Assembly: GCA_009377755.1 (NCBI GenBank)
Contig: WHTM01000005.1
Span: forward strand, 62,001 to 126,000
Origin: Hyphomicrobiales bacterium
Lineage (GTDB): Bacteria > Pseudomonadota > Alphaproteobacteria > Rhizobiales > Xanthobacteraceae
DNA: 64,000 bases
Direction of reading: 5' to 3'
The translations under genes and the position numbers were made by a program. This document shows, piece by piece, positions 8,344 through 15,516 of the stretch. Every line of letters starts with the position of its first letter. Position 1 is the stretch's first letter. The notes under the pieces are model-generated. The model saw only the letters and a program-made list of their open reading frames with translations. It did not search any database and had not been told where the DNA came from.

Positions 8344-8796
8344 ATGGATGCCATCGACCGTAGGATTCTCAACGTCCTGCAGCAGGACGCCTCGCTGTCC
8401 GTCGCCGAAATCGGACAGCGGGTGGGGCTGTCGTCGACGCCGTGCTGGAAGCGCATCCAGCGGCTGGAAGCCGACGGCGTCATCCTCAAGCGGGTCGCCC
8501 TGGTCGATCAGAACAAGGTCGGGGTCGGCATCAACGTCGTCGTGTCGATCGAGACCGGCGACCATTCGCAGGAGTGGCTGGAACGGTTCGCGCAGACCGT
8601 CAGCGCCATGCCGGAGGTGCTGGACTTCTTCCGGATGGCCGGGGACGTCGACTACCTCTTGCGCGTCGTCGTCGCCGACATGCAGGCCTACGACGCCTTC
8701 TACAAGCGTCTGATCGCGGCGATCCCGCTCAAGAACGTGACCTCGCGCTTCGCGATGGAAAAGATCAAGTCGACGACGGCGTTGCCGATCTCGTAG
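8344..8796 (+). CDS. Lrp/AsnC family transcriptional regulator
   Basis: This 150-aa DNA-binding protein has an N-terminal winged helix-turn-helix (MDAIDRRILNVLQQDASLS, then VAEIGQRVGLSSTPCWKRI, residues 1-40) and a C-terminal RAM ligand-binding domain from about residue 65 (VVSIETGDHSQEWLERF). These proteins form octamers and sense amino acids or related small molecules. It is transcribed away from the sulfurtransferase/YeeE unit and is the obvious candidate to control it, possibly sensing cysteine or another sulfur compound; that ligand is inference. It converges on the TadE-like gene, with only 18 bases between them. Confidence 0.88.
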   Translation: MDAIDRRILNVLQQDASLSVAEIGQRVGLSSTPCWKRIQRLEADGVILKRVALVDQNKVGVGINVVVSIETGDHSQEWLERFAQTVSAMPEVLDFFRMAGDVDYLLRVVVADMQAYDAFYKRLIAAIPLKNVTSRFAMEKIKSTTALPIS

Positions 8797-8814
8797 TCGC
8801 CAGGACGACACGAA

Positions 8815-9390
8815 CTAAGACGCCGGGTACTGCACCCCCGAATCCGACTTCCGCGGCCGCATGTAGATCTGATCGCTTAGCGTCATCGTCCCGGTTATGA
8901 CGTAGCCGATCACCGGCTTGTAGTCGTACGAGACTTCGCCCCAGATCAATGCGCCCTTGACCTTCAGCGCTGACGGCAGCGTGACGGTCGAACCCTTCGC
9001 CCGCACCGTGCCGTTCTTGCTGACGCTCCAGTCGATGGTCGCATTGCCGTTGTCATCGATCAAGACCTGCGAGATCGTCACCTTCGCGTTCGCCGTCGAA
9101 TATGGCAGCAGGACCGCCTTCGAGGCGTTGAGAATGTTGGTCATCTCGCCCTCGGGAATCTTGTCCGTCCGCGCCGCGAGATCGGTGATGGTGCGGGCCG
9201 CCAACGTGACCTTGCGGTCGATGGTGAGCCCCTGGGAGACCTCGACGCCGCCGAGGTAGAGCGTCACCATCAGCGGCAGCACCAGGGCGAATTCCACGGC
9301 CGATACGCCGCGGTCGTCTCGCGCGCAGTCGGAAAGGCGCTGCCGCAGGGACGCGACGGTGGCGGCGAGAGACGGGATGATCGGCGTCAT
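8815..9390 (-). CDS. TadE/TadG-like pseudopilin
   Basis: This 191-aa product is a minor pilin-like subunit of the Flp/Tad pilus. Residues 26-51 contain the prepilin signature DDRGVSAVEFALVLPLMV, where the prepilin peptidase would cut after Gly and leave a hydrophobic helix starting VSAVEF. The C-terminal part is a periplasmic domain. Its ATG overlaps the stop of the preceding TadE-like gene (TAATG), so the two are translationally coupled. Both are transcribed away from the main tad operon. TadE rather than full TadG is suggested by the length, because TadG proteins usually carry a large von Willebrand-type domain. Confidence 0.8.
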   Translation of the reverse strand: MTPIIPSLAATVASLRQRLSDCARDDRGVSAVEFALVLPLMVTLYLGGVEVSQGLTIDRKVTLAARTITDLAARTDKIPEGEMTNILNASKAVLLPYSTANAKVTISQVLIDDNGNATIDWSVSKNGTVRAKGSTVTLPSALKVKGALIWGEVSYDYKPVIGYVITGTMTLSDQIYMRPRKSDSGVQYPAS

Positions 9391-9947
9391 TAGAAGGGCT
9401 CGTTGCGAAATGCGGCCGTCGCCATCATCAAGCGGTTGTTGCCGGCCATGTTGGAAAGACCGAGCATCGCGACGGCGATGGGCCACTGGTAGATCAAGCG
9501 CACGACGACGATCTCTTCGGCCTTGCTCTGTGCGTACTTGAAACCGCTGGTATCAAGCTTGCCGTCCTCGTCGACCGGATTTTTCAGGTCGACGTTAGCG
9601 AACGACGAAAACGTCTGCACATCGACGTGGACTCCCGACTGGCAGTCGAACAGCCCGTAGATCTTCTCACACACCTTTTCCTTGAACGTATCCTTGTTCA
9701 GCCCCTGCGCCTGTCCGGTCATGATCAGACGCGCGGAGTCGGCGGCGGCGGTCTCGAGCACCTGGCCGGCGAAGAACACCAGCGCGGTTTCGATGATGGC
9801 GAACATCAGCGCCAGGAACGGCATGGCGACGAGGCCGAACTCGACGGCGGCCGAACCATCTTCCTGGCGTGCCAAGCGTCGCACGGCGCCCATTCCGAAC
9901 CGCCGCTTGGTGCGGCCGATCAATTGATCGCGACAATGCTTCGACAT
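9390..9947 (-). CDS. TadE-like pseudopilin
   Basis: This 185-aa pilin-like protein has a basic leader (RRFGMGAVRRLARQEDG) followed by SAAVEFGLVAMPFLALMF, a TadE-type prepilin cleavage site and transmembrane helix. A short polar domain follows. The start at 9947 was chosen over 10175, because the upstream extension crosses a region without coding character; a start at the internal Met near residue 18 is also possible. It is upstream of, and coupled to, a second TadE/G-like gene, and acts with the Flp pilus proteins encoded nearby, probably as minor subunits needed for assembly. Confidence 0.8.
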   Translation of the reverse strand: MSKHCRDQLIGRTKRRFGMGAVRRLARQEDGSAAVEFGLVAMPFLALMFAIIETALVFFAGQVLETAAADSARLIMTGQAQGLNKDTFKEKVCEKIYGLFDCQSGVHVDVQTFSSFANVDLKNPVDEDGKLDTSGFKYAQSKAEEIVVVRLIYQWPIAVAMLGLSNMAGNNRLMMATAAFRNEPF

Positions 9948-10181
9948 GCGAGCATCCAATCCCGGGCGGCAGTGTGATACCCCACCCGACCTCCTAACAA
10001 AGACGCGTTGTTGAAGCGTTGCGCTGATTAGCGACAAGCCCAGACATGCGGTTGAGGGTTTGCTAACCGTGGTATTGGCCGGCAGGACCGCCGAACTTGC
10101 GGTGACGGTGGAGGCCGGTGCGGAGGCAAAGACGTGCTGCACCGCGTGCGGGGAACGAGCCTCGGTCCGCGGCAACGAGCC
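9948..10181. other. Intergenic region upstream of the tadE-like pair
   Basis: I see no convincing gene in this stretch. It should hold the promoter of the minus-strand TadE-like pair, but no clear -35/-10 pair stands out. The rest of the gap up to 10344 is filled by two tandem hairpin elements listed separately. Confidence 0.5.
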
Positions 10182-10257
10182 CTAGTGCCGCCGATTTGAA
10201 GTTCCTGCACCACGTGCGGCAATCTCATTCAGGAACTTCAAATCGAAAAGCGGCACT
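10182..10257. repeat. CTAGTGCC-type hairpin element 1 (family E)
   Basis: The arm at 10182-10207 (CTAGTGCCGCCGATTTGAAG and six more bases) is matched by its complement at 10230-10257, which reads CAGGAACTTCAAATC and then GCGGCACT. The loop is about 22 bases. It is followed 16 bases later by a second element of the same design with a different inner arm. Confidence 0.8.
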
Positions 10258-10272
10258 CGAATCATAGACTTG

Positions 10273-10348
10273 CTAGTGCCCCTTTGCTTCCGAAGTTCGT
10301 CTCGGAGGGTGCTGCAATGTATCACGAACTTCGGAAGCGGGGCACTAG
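10273..10348. repeat. CTAGTGCC-type hairpin element 2 (family E)
   Basis: Left arm 10273-10300 begins CTAGTGCCCC and contains GCTTCCGAAGTTCGT. Right arm 10324-10348 begins ACGAACTTCGGAAGC and ends GGGGCACTAG. The right end supplies the TAG stop codon of the pilus-assembly N-domain gene, so the element has become part of that gene's 3' end and probably ends its transcript. Confidence 0.85.
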
Positions 10349-10830
10349 CGCGCGGCGCCTTGCGCCTGTCCGTTGCGCGCAGCCGTTTGTCCCAGGATCG
10401 CAGCGAATGCCGCATCGGAGTCGCCCAGCATGATCTGCCGCTCGCACTTCGGCGTGCAACTGTAAGTCTGGCGCTCGGTTCCGCGGAACACGAAGACCGA
10501 CTCCTTCGGAGCCGCGACCCGCACGGTCTTCTCCATCAACACCCTGCCGCCGCGGTCGAGCGCGATCAGATTGGTGGTGCCGTAACCTTTGCCGGTCAGC
10601 ACTATGGTTCCGCCAGCCTGCAGCGCCGCGTCGGCGATCAGCGGATTGCCGATCACCAGCGTCGCGATCCGGTCCGGGACCTTCACCAGCTTCGCCTGAT
10701 CGAGCACCACGGTCAGTGCCTCGGCATCGGAGCGCCCCGGTGCCGCCGCAACAAGCATCATCACGAACGCGGCGGCAAGCGCGATGCGTCCTCCGGACCA
10801 GGTTCGATCACGTCTGCGAAACGTCGTCAT
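10345..10830 (-). CDS. Pilus assembly protein N-terminal-domain protein
   Basis: This 161-aa exported protein has a signal peptide in about residues 1-36 (IALAAAFVMMLVAAAPGRSDA). The following 75 residues (LTVVLDQAKLVKVPDRIATL, then VIGNPLIADAALQAGG) match the small N-terminal domain found at the front of CpaC-type secretins. Here the domain stands alone, without the secretin body, so it may be an accessory that caps or pilots the CpaC pore. CpaC encoded at 13259 carries its own copy. A Cys pair lies in YSCTPKCERQ. Its stop codon is supplied by a palindromic element. Confidence 0.78.
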   Translation of the reverse strand: MTTFRRRDRTWSGGRIALAAAFVMMLVAAAPGRSDAEALTVVLDQAKLVKVPDRIATLVIGNPLIADAALQAGGTIVLTGKGYGTTNLIALDRGGRVLMEKTVRVAAPKESVFVFRGTERQTYSCTPKCERQIMLGDSDAAFAAILGQTAARNGQAQGAAR

Positions 10831-11239
10831 GCCACTCTCCACGCACCCTGACAGCGGCGCCCGGAACACGCGCTGCTGTCCGAAGTTCCGGACACGCTGT
10901 CAGTTGACGCGAACAAGGTGAATGAACTGCAAAGATCAGCGGAGTGTCAGGCACCGGTGCAATGGCGTGGAAACTATGGTGCAGGAAGTCTTACCGACGC
11001 GGTTCGCGGCCGAAAGCATACAAGCGGCATCGCTGACAGCTTTCCAATCATTCTCATTCGTCGAACAGCTCAGCGCATTCTTAACCACGCCGCAAACGTC
11101 TGCGACTACGCGTAAATTCTGCACGTCAATTAACTCAATTGCAATTGCTGACGCTTAGGGTTGCGGCGGGTTCGGAACGATCACCCATAAGGGTCGCCGG
11201 ATCAGCGCAGACAGCCACGTGGACCACAAAGGAGCGAAC
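10831..11239. other. Intergenic region upstream of the Flp pilin
   Basis: This 409-base stretch separates divergent pilus genes. Short open frames near 10918-11158 lack coding character. It contains TTAACCA (11091-11097), a CtrA-type half-site, and a perfect 12-bp palindrome CAATTGCAATTG at 11136-11147. It presumably carries the promoter for the abundant pilin transcript. Confidence 0.5.
11091..11097 (+). promoter_or_regulatory. CtrA-type half-site upstream of flp pilin
   Basis: TTAACCA matches the CtrA half-site TTAACCAT at seven of eight positions. It lies 143 bases upstream of the pilin start. A half-site alone is weak; weight comes from similar sites before the second pilin, cpaB and tadD. 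Confidence 0.3.
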
Positions 11240-11425
11240 ATGCAGTCCCTAGTTTCGCGTTTTCTCAAGGATCAGTCCGGAGCGACCGCTATCGAATACG
11301 GCCTGATCGCGGCCGGCATCTCGGTTGCCATCATCACGATCGTCACCACTCTTGGCACAAACTTGGGCAAAACGTTCACCAGCGTGAGTGACGCGCTCGA
11401 ACCGAAGGCGGCGCCGGCGCCGTAA
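11240..11425 (+). CDS. flp: Flp family type IVb pilin
   Basis: This 61-aa prepilin is the main subunit of the Flp/Tad pilus. A short leader ends in LKDQSG, the prepilin peptidase would cut before ATAIEYGLIAAGISVAI, and the conserved Glu five residues into the mature chain is present. The tail is short and ends PKAAPAP. AAAGGAG precedes the ATG at 11240; an in-frame ATG at 11219 lacks such a site. A strong intrinsic terminator follows 27 bases after the stop, which would keep pilin mRNA levels high relative to the downstream assembly genes. Confidence 0.92.
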   Translation: MQSLVSRFLKDQSGATAIEYGLIAAGISVAIITIVTTLGTNLGKTFTSVSDALEPKAAPAP

Positions 11426-11451
11426 GCTTTCTCGCCGACAAATTCGGAATA

Positions 11452-11475
11452 GCCCCGGCATCGCCGGGGTTTTTT
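11452..11475 (+). terminator. Intrinsic terminator after flp
   Basis: CCCCGGC, a three-base loop (ATC), GCCGGGG and then six T residues form a compact rho-independent terminator. It separates the first pilin from the second pilin and the assembly operon. Confidence 0.9.
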
Positions 11476-11552
11476 CGTTCTGATCTCAGCGGGCGTATTC
11501 TCGTTTGCGAAGAAATACGGCGCATCAGCCTTAGCTCTTCTTTACCACTCGC

Positions 11553-11558
11553 GGTTAA
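11553..11558 (-). promoter_or_regulatory. CtrA-type half-site before second pilin
   Basis: GGTTAA, or TTAACC on the minus strand, lies about 50 bases upstream of the second pilin ATG. Alone it is weak; it is listed because the same motif recurs before the other tad transcription units. Confidence 0.2.
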
Positions 11559-11608
11559 GATTGCCGCCGACAGCAAAGGCCGCCATGTGTGAACACCAGG
11601 GATTCACA

Positions 11609-11737
11609 ATGAAGTGCCGCGTTCTGCGCTTTGTCAATGATCAGTCCGGATCGACGGCGGTCGAGTACGGCCTGATCGCCGCGGGGATTTCGGCGGCCAT
11701 CATCACCATCCTCCTCCAGCTCGTGACCCGTTCATAG
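11609..11737 (+). CDS. Second, very short Flp-type pilin
   Basis: This 42-aa prepilin-like product is too short to be noticed by length-based gene finding. Its leader MKCRVLRFVNDQSG and helix STAVEYGLIAAGISAAI closely copy the first pilin, including the Gly cleavage residue and Glu5, but the tail stops at LLQLVTRS, about 19 residues short of its neighbour. It has its own possible promoter region after the flp terminator and sits 18 bases before cpaA. It may be a minor pilin, an initiation subunit, or a decaying duplicate; the intact leader and helix favour a working protein. Confidence 0.8.
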   Translation: MKCRVLRFVNDQSGSTAVEYGLIAAGISAAIITILLQLVTRS

Positions 11738-11761
11738 GGTTGCGTCATCGAGGAGATGGCA

Positions 11762-12268
11762 ATGATGGTCGATGCAATCCGGCTTCTATTGTTCCCGGCG
11801 CTGATGGCCTTTGCCGCCTCGAGCGACCTGTTCACGATGACCATCTCGAACCGGGTATCATTGGCGCTCACCGCCGGCTTCTTCGCGCTGGCGCTGGTCA
11901 TGGGCATGGGCGCCGGCGACATGCTTTCGCATACCGGTGCCGGGCTGGCGGTGCTGGCGATCACCTTCTGCTTCTTCGCCTTCGGCTGGATCGGCGGCGG
12001 CGATGCCAAGCTCGCGGCGGCGACCGCGCTGTGGCTCGGCTTCGATCATCTGTTCGAGTTTGCCGTCTATGCATCGCTCCTCGGCGGAGCACTGACGCTG
12101 CTGATCATCAAGTTCCGGGTGCTGCCGCTGCCGGCACTGCTGGCACGGCAGGAATGGGTGCAGCGCCTGCACCAGAGCGACGGCGGCGTTCCCTACGGAA
12201 TCGCGCTCGCCGCTGCCGCGCTCGTGGTCTACCCGCATACGCCCTGGATGAAGGCGCTGGCGCTGTGA
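11762..12268 (+). CDS. cpaA: Prepilin peptidase CpaA/TadV (A24 family)
   Basis: This 168-aa inner-membrane aspartic protease removes leader peptides from the Flp pilin and TadE/G-like subunits. The first catalytic Asp is in AASSDLFTMTISN (about residue 21) and the second in the GGGD motif of GWIGGGDAKLAAA (about residue 82), both in the usual A24 places. It lacks the N-methylation domain of PilD, as expected for TadV. AGGAG at 11751-11755 fits an ATG at 11762 better than the in-frame ATG at 11756, which touches it. It follows the short pilin and opens the assembly operon. Confidence 0.9.
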   Translation: MMVDAIRLLLFPALMAFAASSDLFTMTISNRVSLALTAGFFALALVMGMGAGDMLSHTGAGLAVLAITFCFFAFGWIGGGDAKLAAATALWLGFDHLFEFAVYASLLGGALTLLIIKFRVLPLPALLARQEWVQRLHQSDGGVPYGIALAAAALVVYPHTPWMKALAL

Positions 12269-12378
12269 GGGACGCTTCTTCTCCCTCTTCCCGGACCGGA
12301 GAGGGAGCCCCGCCGAGCCAGATTTGCGGGCCGGCCACAGGCATCAACCGATCATTAACGAGAATTCGATACTCCTTC

Positions 12379-12386
12379 TTAACCAT
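12379..12386 (+). promoter_or_regulatory. CtrA-type half-site upstream of cpaB
   Basis: TTAACCAT is an exact CtrA half-site, 67 bases before the cpaB start, and TTAACGAG precedes it by about 25 bases. The 184-base gap between cpaA and cpaB would allow an internal promoter here. Confidence 0.35.
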
Positions 12387-12452
12387 GCTTGACGTTTCGC
12401 TGCTCAAATCCAGCAACCGTTCCGTCAGCCGCCGTGGTGGAAAGTCAAGCGT

Positions 12453-13238
12453 ATGAAACCCGCGCGTATCATCATCCTGGTCATCGCCCTCGCCGCGGGC
12501 GGCGTTGCCGCCATGCTGGCGGGCCGTTCCGATCCGAAGCCGCCTGAGCCGGTGAAGGTCGTCCAGGCCGAGATGGTCGACGTCCTCGTCGCCAAGGCCG
12601 ACATCGCGGTCGGCCAGTCCGTCACGCCGGGCGAATTGCGATGGCAGTCCTGGCCGGTGACCGCGGCGGCACCGACATTTATCCGCAAATCGGCGATGCC
12701 CGATGCCGTCGAGCGATTCACCGGCGCGATTGCACGGCTGCCTTTCGTGGCCGGAGAACCGATCAACGAAGCCAAGCTCGTCAAGGCGCAGGGCTCGGGC
12801 TTCATGGCGGCTATCCTGCCCAGCGGCAAGCGCGCCATTTCGACGGAAATATCGGCGGAAACCGGAGCCGGCGGCTTCATCCTGCCGAATGACCGTGTCG
12901 ACGTGATCCTCACGCGACGCGAGAAGGATGACAAAGGCGATCACTTTGTCTCTGAGACGATGCTGAACAACGTCCGGGTCCTCGCGATCGATCAGATGAT
13001 CGCCGAGAAGGACGGACAGAAGGTCGTCGTCGGCAAGACAGCGACGCTTGAATTGACGCCCGGCCAGGCCGAGACGCTGGCGCTCTCGCGCCAGCAGGGC
13101 ACGATGTCGCTGGCACTGCGCAGCCTCGCCGATACCCAACGCAACGACTCCGAAAACGCGGACGAAGACCGCTCACGCAATCGCCGCGGCATCAACACCG
13201 TCCGCTACGGCGTGAGCACCACGACGTCGACCAAATGA
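12453..13238 (+). CDS. cpaB: Flp pilus assembly protein CpaB (RcpC)
   Basis: This 261-aa periplasmic protein is anchored by an N-terminal helix (residues 4-23, ARIIILVIALAAGGVAAML). It carries the SAF/beta-clip domain (VLVAKADIAVGQSVTPGEL) typical of CpaB/RcpC, which helps stabilise or gate the secretin. The second half (AISTEISAETGAGGFILPND) is the conserved RcpC region, with RVDVIL following. Its end abuts cpaC, with the TGA overlapping an ATGA. It belongs to the main plus-strand tad operon. Confidence 0.92.
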   Translation: MKPARIIILVIALAAGGVAAMLAGRSDPKPPEPVKVVQAEMVDVLVAKADIAVGQSVTPGELRWQSWPVTAAAPTFIRKSAMPDAVERFTGAIARLPFVAGEPINEAKLVKAQGSGFMAAILPSGKRAISTEISAETGAGGFILPNDRVDVILTRREKDDKGDHFVSETMLNNVRVLAIDQMIAEKDGQKVVVGKTATLELTPGQAETLALSRQQGTMSLALRSLADTQRNDSENADEDRSRNRRGINTVRYGVSTTTSTK

Positions 13239-13258
13239 ACGCGAAGAAGGACCGCACG

Positions 13259-14740
13259 ATGGCGAGTTCGAAGCTGACCCGCACCGCGCTGATGGCGGCC
13301 TTGACGGTCACAGCGATGGGCGCAGTCGTCAGCGCCGCGCCGCGCGACGTTCGGCCGAGCGCCCCGGCGCGGTCACCAATCGTCGACCTGGTCAGCAGCG
13401 AGTCGAACTCGGTTCCGATCCCGCTCGGCATCGGAAAATCGATGGTCGTCGATCTGTCGCGCGAGGTCAAGGACGTGCTGGTGGCCGATCCAAAGATCGC
13501 CAACGCGGTGGTCCGCTCCGCCCGCCGCGCCTATCTGATCGGCGTAGCTGTCGGCCAAACCTCCATTTTCTTCTTCGATGCCCAGGGTCAGCAGATCGCC
13601 GGCTTCGACATCGCCGTGAAACGCGACCTCAACGGCATTCGAGCGGCATTGGCGCAGGCGATTCGGCAGGCGAGGATTCGCGTCGAGCCGCTCGGCGCCG
13701 ACGGCATCATTCTGACCGGCACCGCAAACAGTGCGGCCGAAGCGCAGCAGGCGTACGACATCACCGCCCGTCTGCTCGGCGTTGGCACGAGTCCGATCAC
13801 CGGCTCAGGCGAGAAGATCGTAAACGCGATCACGGTGCGCGGCCGGGATCAGGTGATGCTCAAGGTCACGGTTGCTGAGATGCAGCGAGACGTTGCCAAG
13901 CAGCTTGGCGTCGACCTCAACGGCAGCTTTAGTTATGGGACCGCGGTCGTCAACTTCAACACGGACAATCCGTTCTCGGCGAGCGGGCAGCCGATCAGCG
14001 ACACAGCCATCTCCGCGCAAGGGGCTATCAACAATGTGACTGGTTTGCCGCGCATCGGCGCGACGGTCCGCGCGATGGAACGCGCCGGCGTCATTCGCAC
14101 CTTGGCGGAGCCGAACCTCAGCGCAATTTCCGGCGAGAACGCGACGTTCCTTGCGGGTGGCGAGTTCCCGATCGTGTCAAGCGTCAGCTGTTTGCCGGGG
14201 ACGACCCAGTGCACACCATCGATCGAATTCAAGAAGTTCGGTGTCAGTCTGAACTTCACGCCGGTGGTGCTCTCCGAAGGACGGATCAGCCTCAAGGTCG
14301 TCACGGAAGTGTCGGAACTCTCTTCGGAAGGCTCGATCTCGCAAGCAGGCTTCACCATTCCCGCGCTCAAGACTCGTCGTGCCGATACAACGGTCGAACT
14401 TCCCTCCGGCGGCACGCTGGCGATGGCCGGCATGATCCAGGAGCAGACCAAGCAAGCAATCAACGGGGTACCCGGGCTGATGCAGGTGCCGATCCTCGGG
14501 ACTCTTTTTAGGAGCCGAGACTACATCAACCGCCAAACCGAACTGGTGGTCTTGGTCACGCCGTATGTCGTTCGCGCCGTGGCGCAGAAGGAATTGTCGC
14601 GTCCTGACGACGGATTTGCAGATGCGCCCGATCCGTCGAGTGCGCTGCTCGGCCGTCTCAACCGCATCTACGGCGTTGCCGGCAGCCGCCCGGAGCTGCG
14701 TGGCGGCTACCGCGGCAACTACGGCTTCATTCTCGATTGA
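13259..14740 (+). CDS. cpaC: Flp pilus outer-membrane secretin CpaC (RcpA)
   Basis: This 493-aa protein forms the outer-membrane pore for the Flp pilus. It has a signal peptide ending near AVVSAAP (about residue 27), then the pilus-assembly N-domain (LGIGKSMVVDLSREVKDVLV), a BON-like ring domain, and the C-terminal secretin domain containing VPGLMQVPILGTLFRSRDY and the final LVVLVTPYVVRAV. ATG at 13259 follows AAGGA at a good distance; an ATG at 13235 overlaps the cpaB stop and would add eight residues. Two Cys (SCLPGTTQC) may form a disulfide in the periplasm. Confidence 0.93.
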   Translation: MASSKLTRTALMAALTVTAMGAVVSAAPRDVRPSAPARSPIVDLVSSESNSVPIPLGIGKSMVVDLSREVKDVLVADPKIANAVVRSARRAYLIGVAVGQTSIFFFDAQGQQIAGFDIAVKRDLNGIRAALAQAIRQARIRVEPLGADGIILTGTANSAAEAQQAYDITARLLGVGTSPITGSGEKIVNAITVRGRDQVMLKVTVAEMQRDVAKQLGVDLNGSFSYGTAVVNFNTDNPFSASGQPISDTAISAQGAINNVTGLPRIGATVRAMERAGVIRTLAEPNLSAISGENATFLAGGEFPIVSSVSCLPGTTQCTPSIEFKKFGVSLNFTPVVLSEGRISLKVVTEVSELSSEGSISQAGFTIPALKTRRADTTVELPSGGTLAMAGMIQEQTKQAINGVPGLMQVPILGTLFRSRDYINRQTELVVLVTPYVVRAVAQKELSRPDDGFADAPDPSSALLGRLNRIYGVAGSRPELRGGYRGNYGFILD

Positions 14741-14763
14741 CCGCGTGAGGGGGGAGACGATCG

Positions 14764-15516
14764 ATGACCCGCGACTACGACGCGACCGCTGGACGGCCAG
14801 GATCGCGCTCCATCCTCGTCCGCGCCGCGCTGCTCGCCGGCTGCGCCGCGCTGCTCGCCGGCTGCAACACGCATTCCGGCAAGGACATCACGGCAGCGGT
14901 ACCGGCCGACTACCGGCAGCGCCATCCGATCGTCATCAAAGAGAAGGACCGAACCGTCGAGCTGTTCATCGGTAACAGCCGCGGCGGCCTGACGCCGGAC
15001 CAGCGCGCGGACGTTCCTGCCTTCGCCCAGGCCTGGAAGCGGGAAGCGACCGGCGGCATCGTCATCAACGTCCCGGTTGGCGCGCACAACGCTGCCGCCG
15101 CGGGCGGCGCGGTCCGCAAGGTCCGGTCGATCCTGACCGCCTCCGGAATTCCGGCCAAAGGCATCGTCGTGCGCGGTTACCGGATCGCAGGTCCCGCCCA
15201 GCTCGCCACCGTCCGGCTCAACTATCCGCGCATGGCCGCCGAAGCCGGCCCGTGCGGCCTGTGGCCTGCCGACGTCGGGCCCACCGCCCGAGCCTACCTA
15301 CAGAACAAGCCCTATTGGAATCACGGGTGCGCGTCGCAGCGGAATTTGGCTGCGATGGTCGCCAATCCCGCCGACCTGGTGCAGCCGCGCGGCGATGGGG
15401 CCGCTTATCAGATGCGGCGCACCTATGTCCTGGAGCAGTACCGCACGGGCGCGGCAACATGGTCGGCGCCGTCACCTGGAGCCGAAGCCGCAAAGATTGG
15501 CGAAGTTGGCAAATGA
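14764..15516 (+). CDS. cpaD: Flp pilus assembly lipoprotein CpaD
   Basis: This 250-aa protein is likely outer-membrane associated. The leader (RAALLAGCAALLAGCNTHSG) has a lipobox LLAGC, with Cys39 as the probable lipidated residue. The body matches CpaD-type biogenesis proteins, with the conserved C-terminal stretch NHGCASQRNLAAMVANPADL. It is located between the secretin and CpaE, and its stop codon overlaps the cpaE start (ATGA). In Caulobacter CpaD is needed for pilus assembly, probably as a pilotin or secretin partner. Confidence 0.9.
   Translation: MTRDYDATAGRPGSRSILVRAALLAGCAALLAGCNTHSGKDITAAVPADYRQRHPIVIKEKDRTVELFIGNSRGGLTPDQRADVPAFAQAWKREATGGIVINVPVGAHNAAAAGGAVRKVRSILTASGIPAKGIVVRGYRIAGPAQLATVRLNYPRMAAEAGPCGLWPADVGPTARAYLQNKPYWNHGCASQRNLAAMVANPADLVQPRGDGAAYQMRRTYVLEQYRTGAATWSAPSPGAEAAKIGEVGK

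Noticed and set aside
10182-10348. A possible CRISPR array or att site
   Set aside because: There are two self-complementary elements, not regularly spaced direct repeats with unique spacers, and no cas or integrase genes.
10918-11158. Two short plus-strand open frames before flp
   Set aside because: Neither has a good ribosome site, hydrophobic segment or coding character; the area is more likely promoter DNA.
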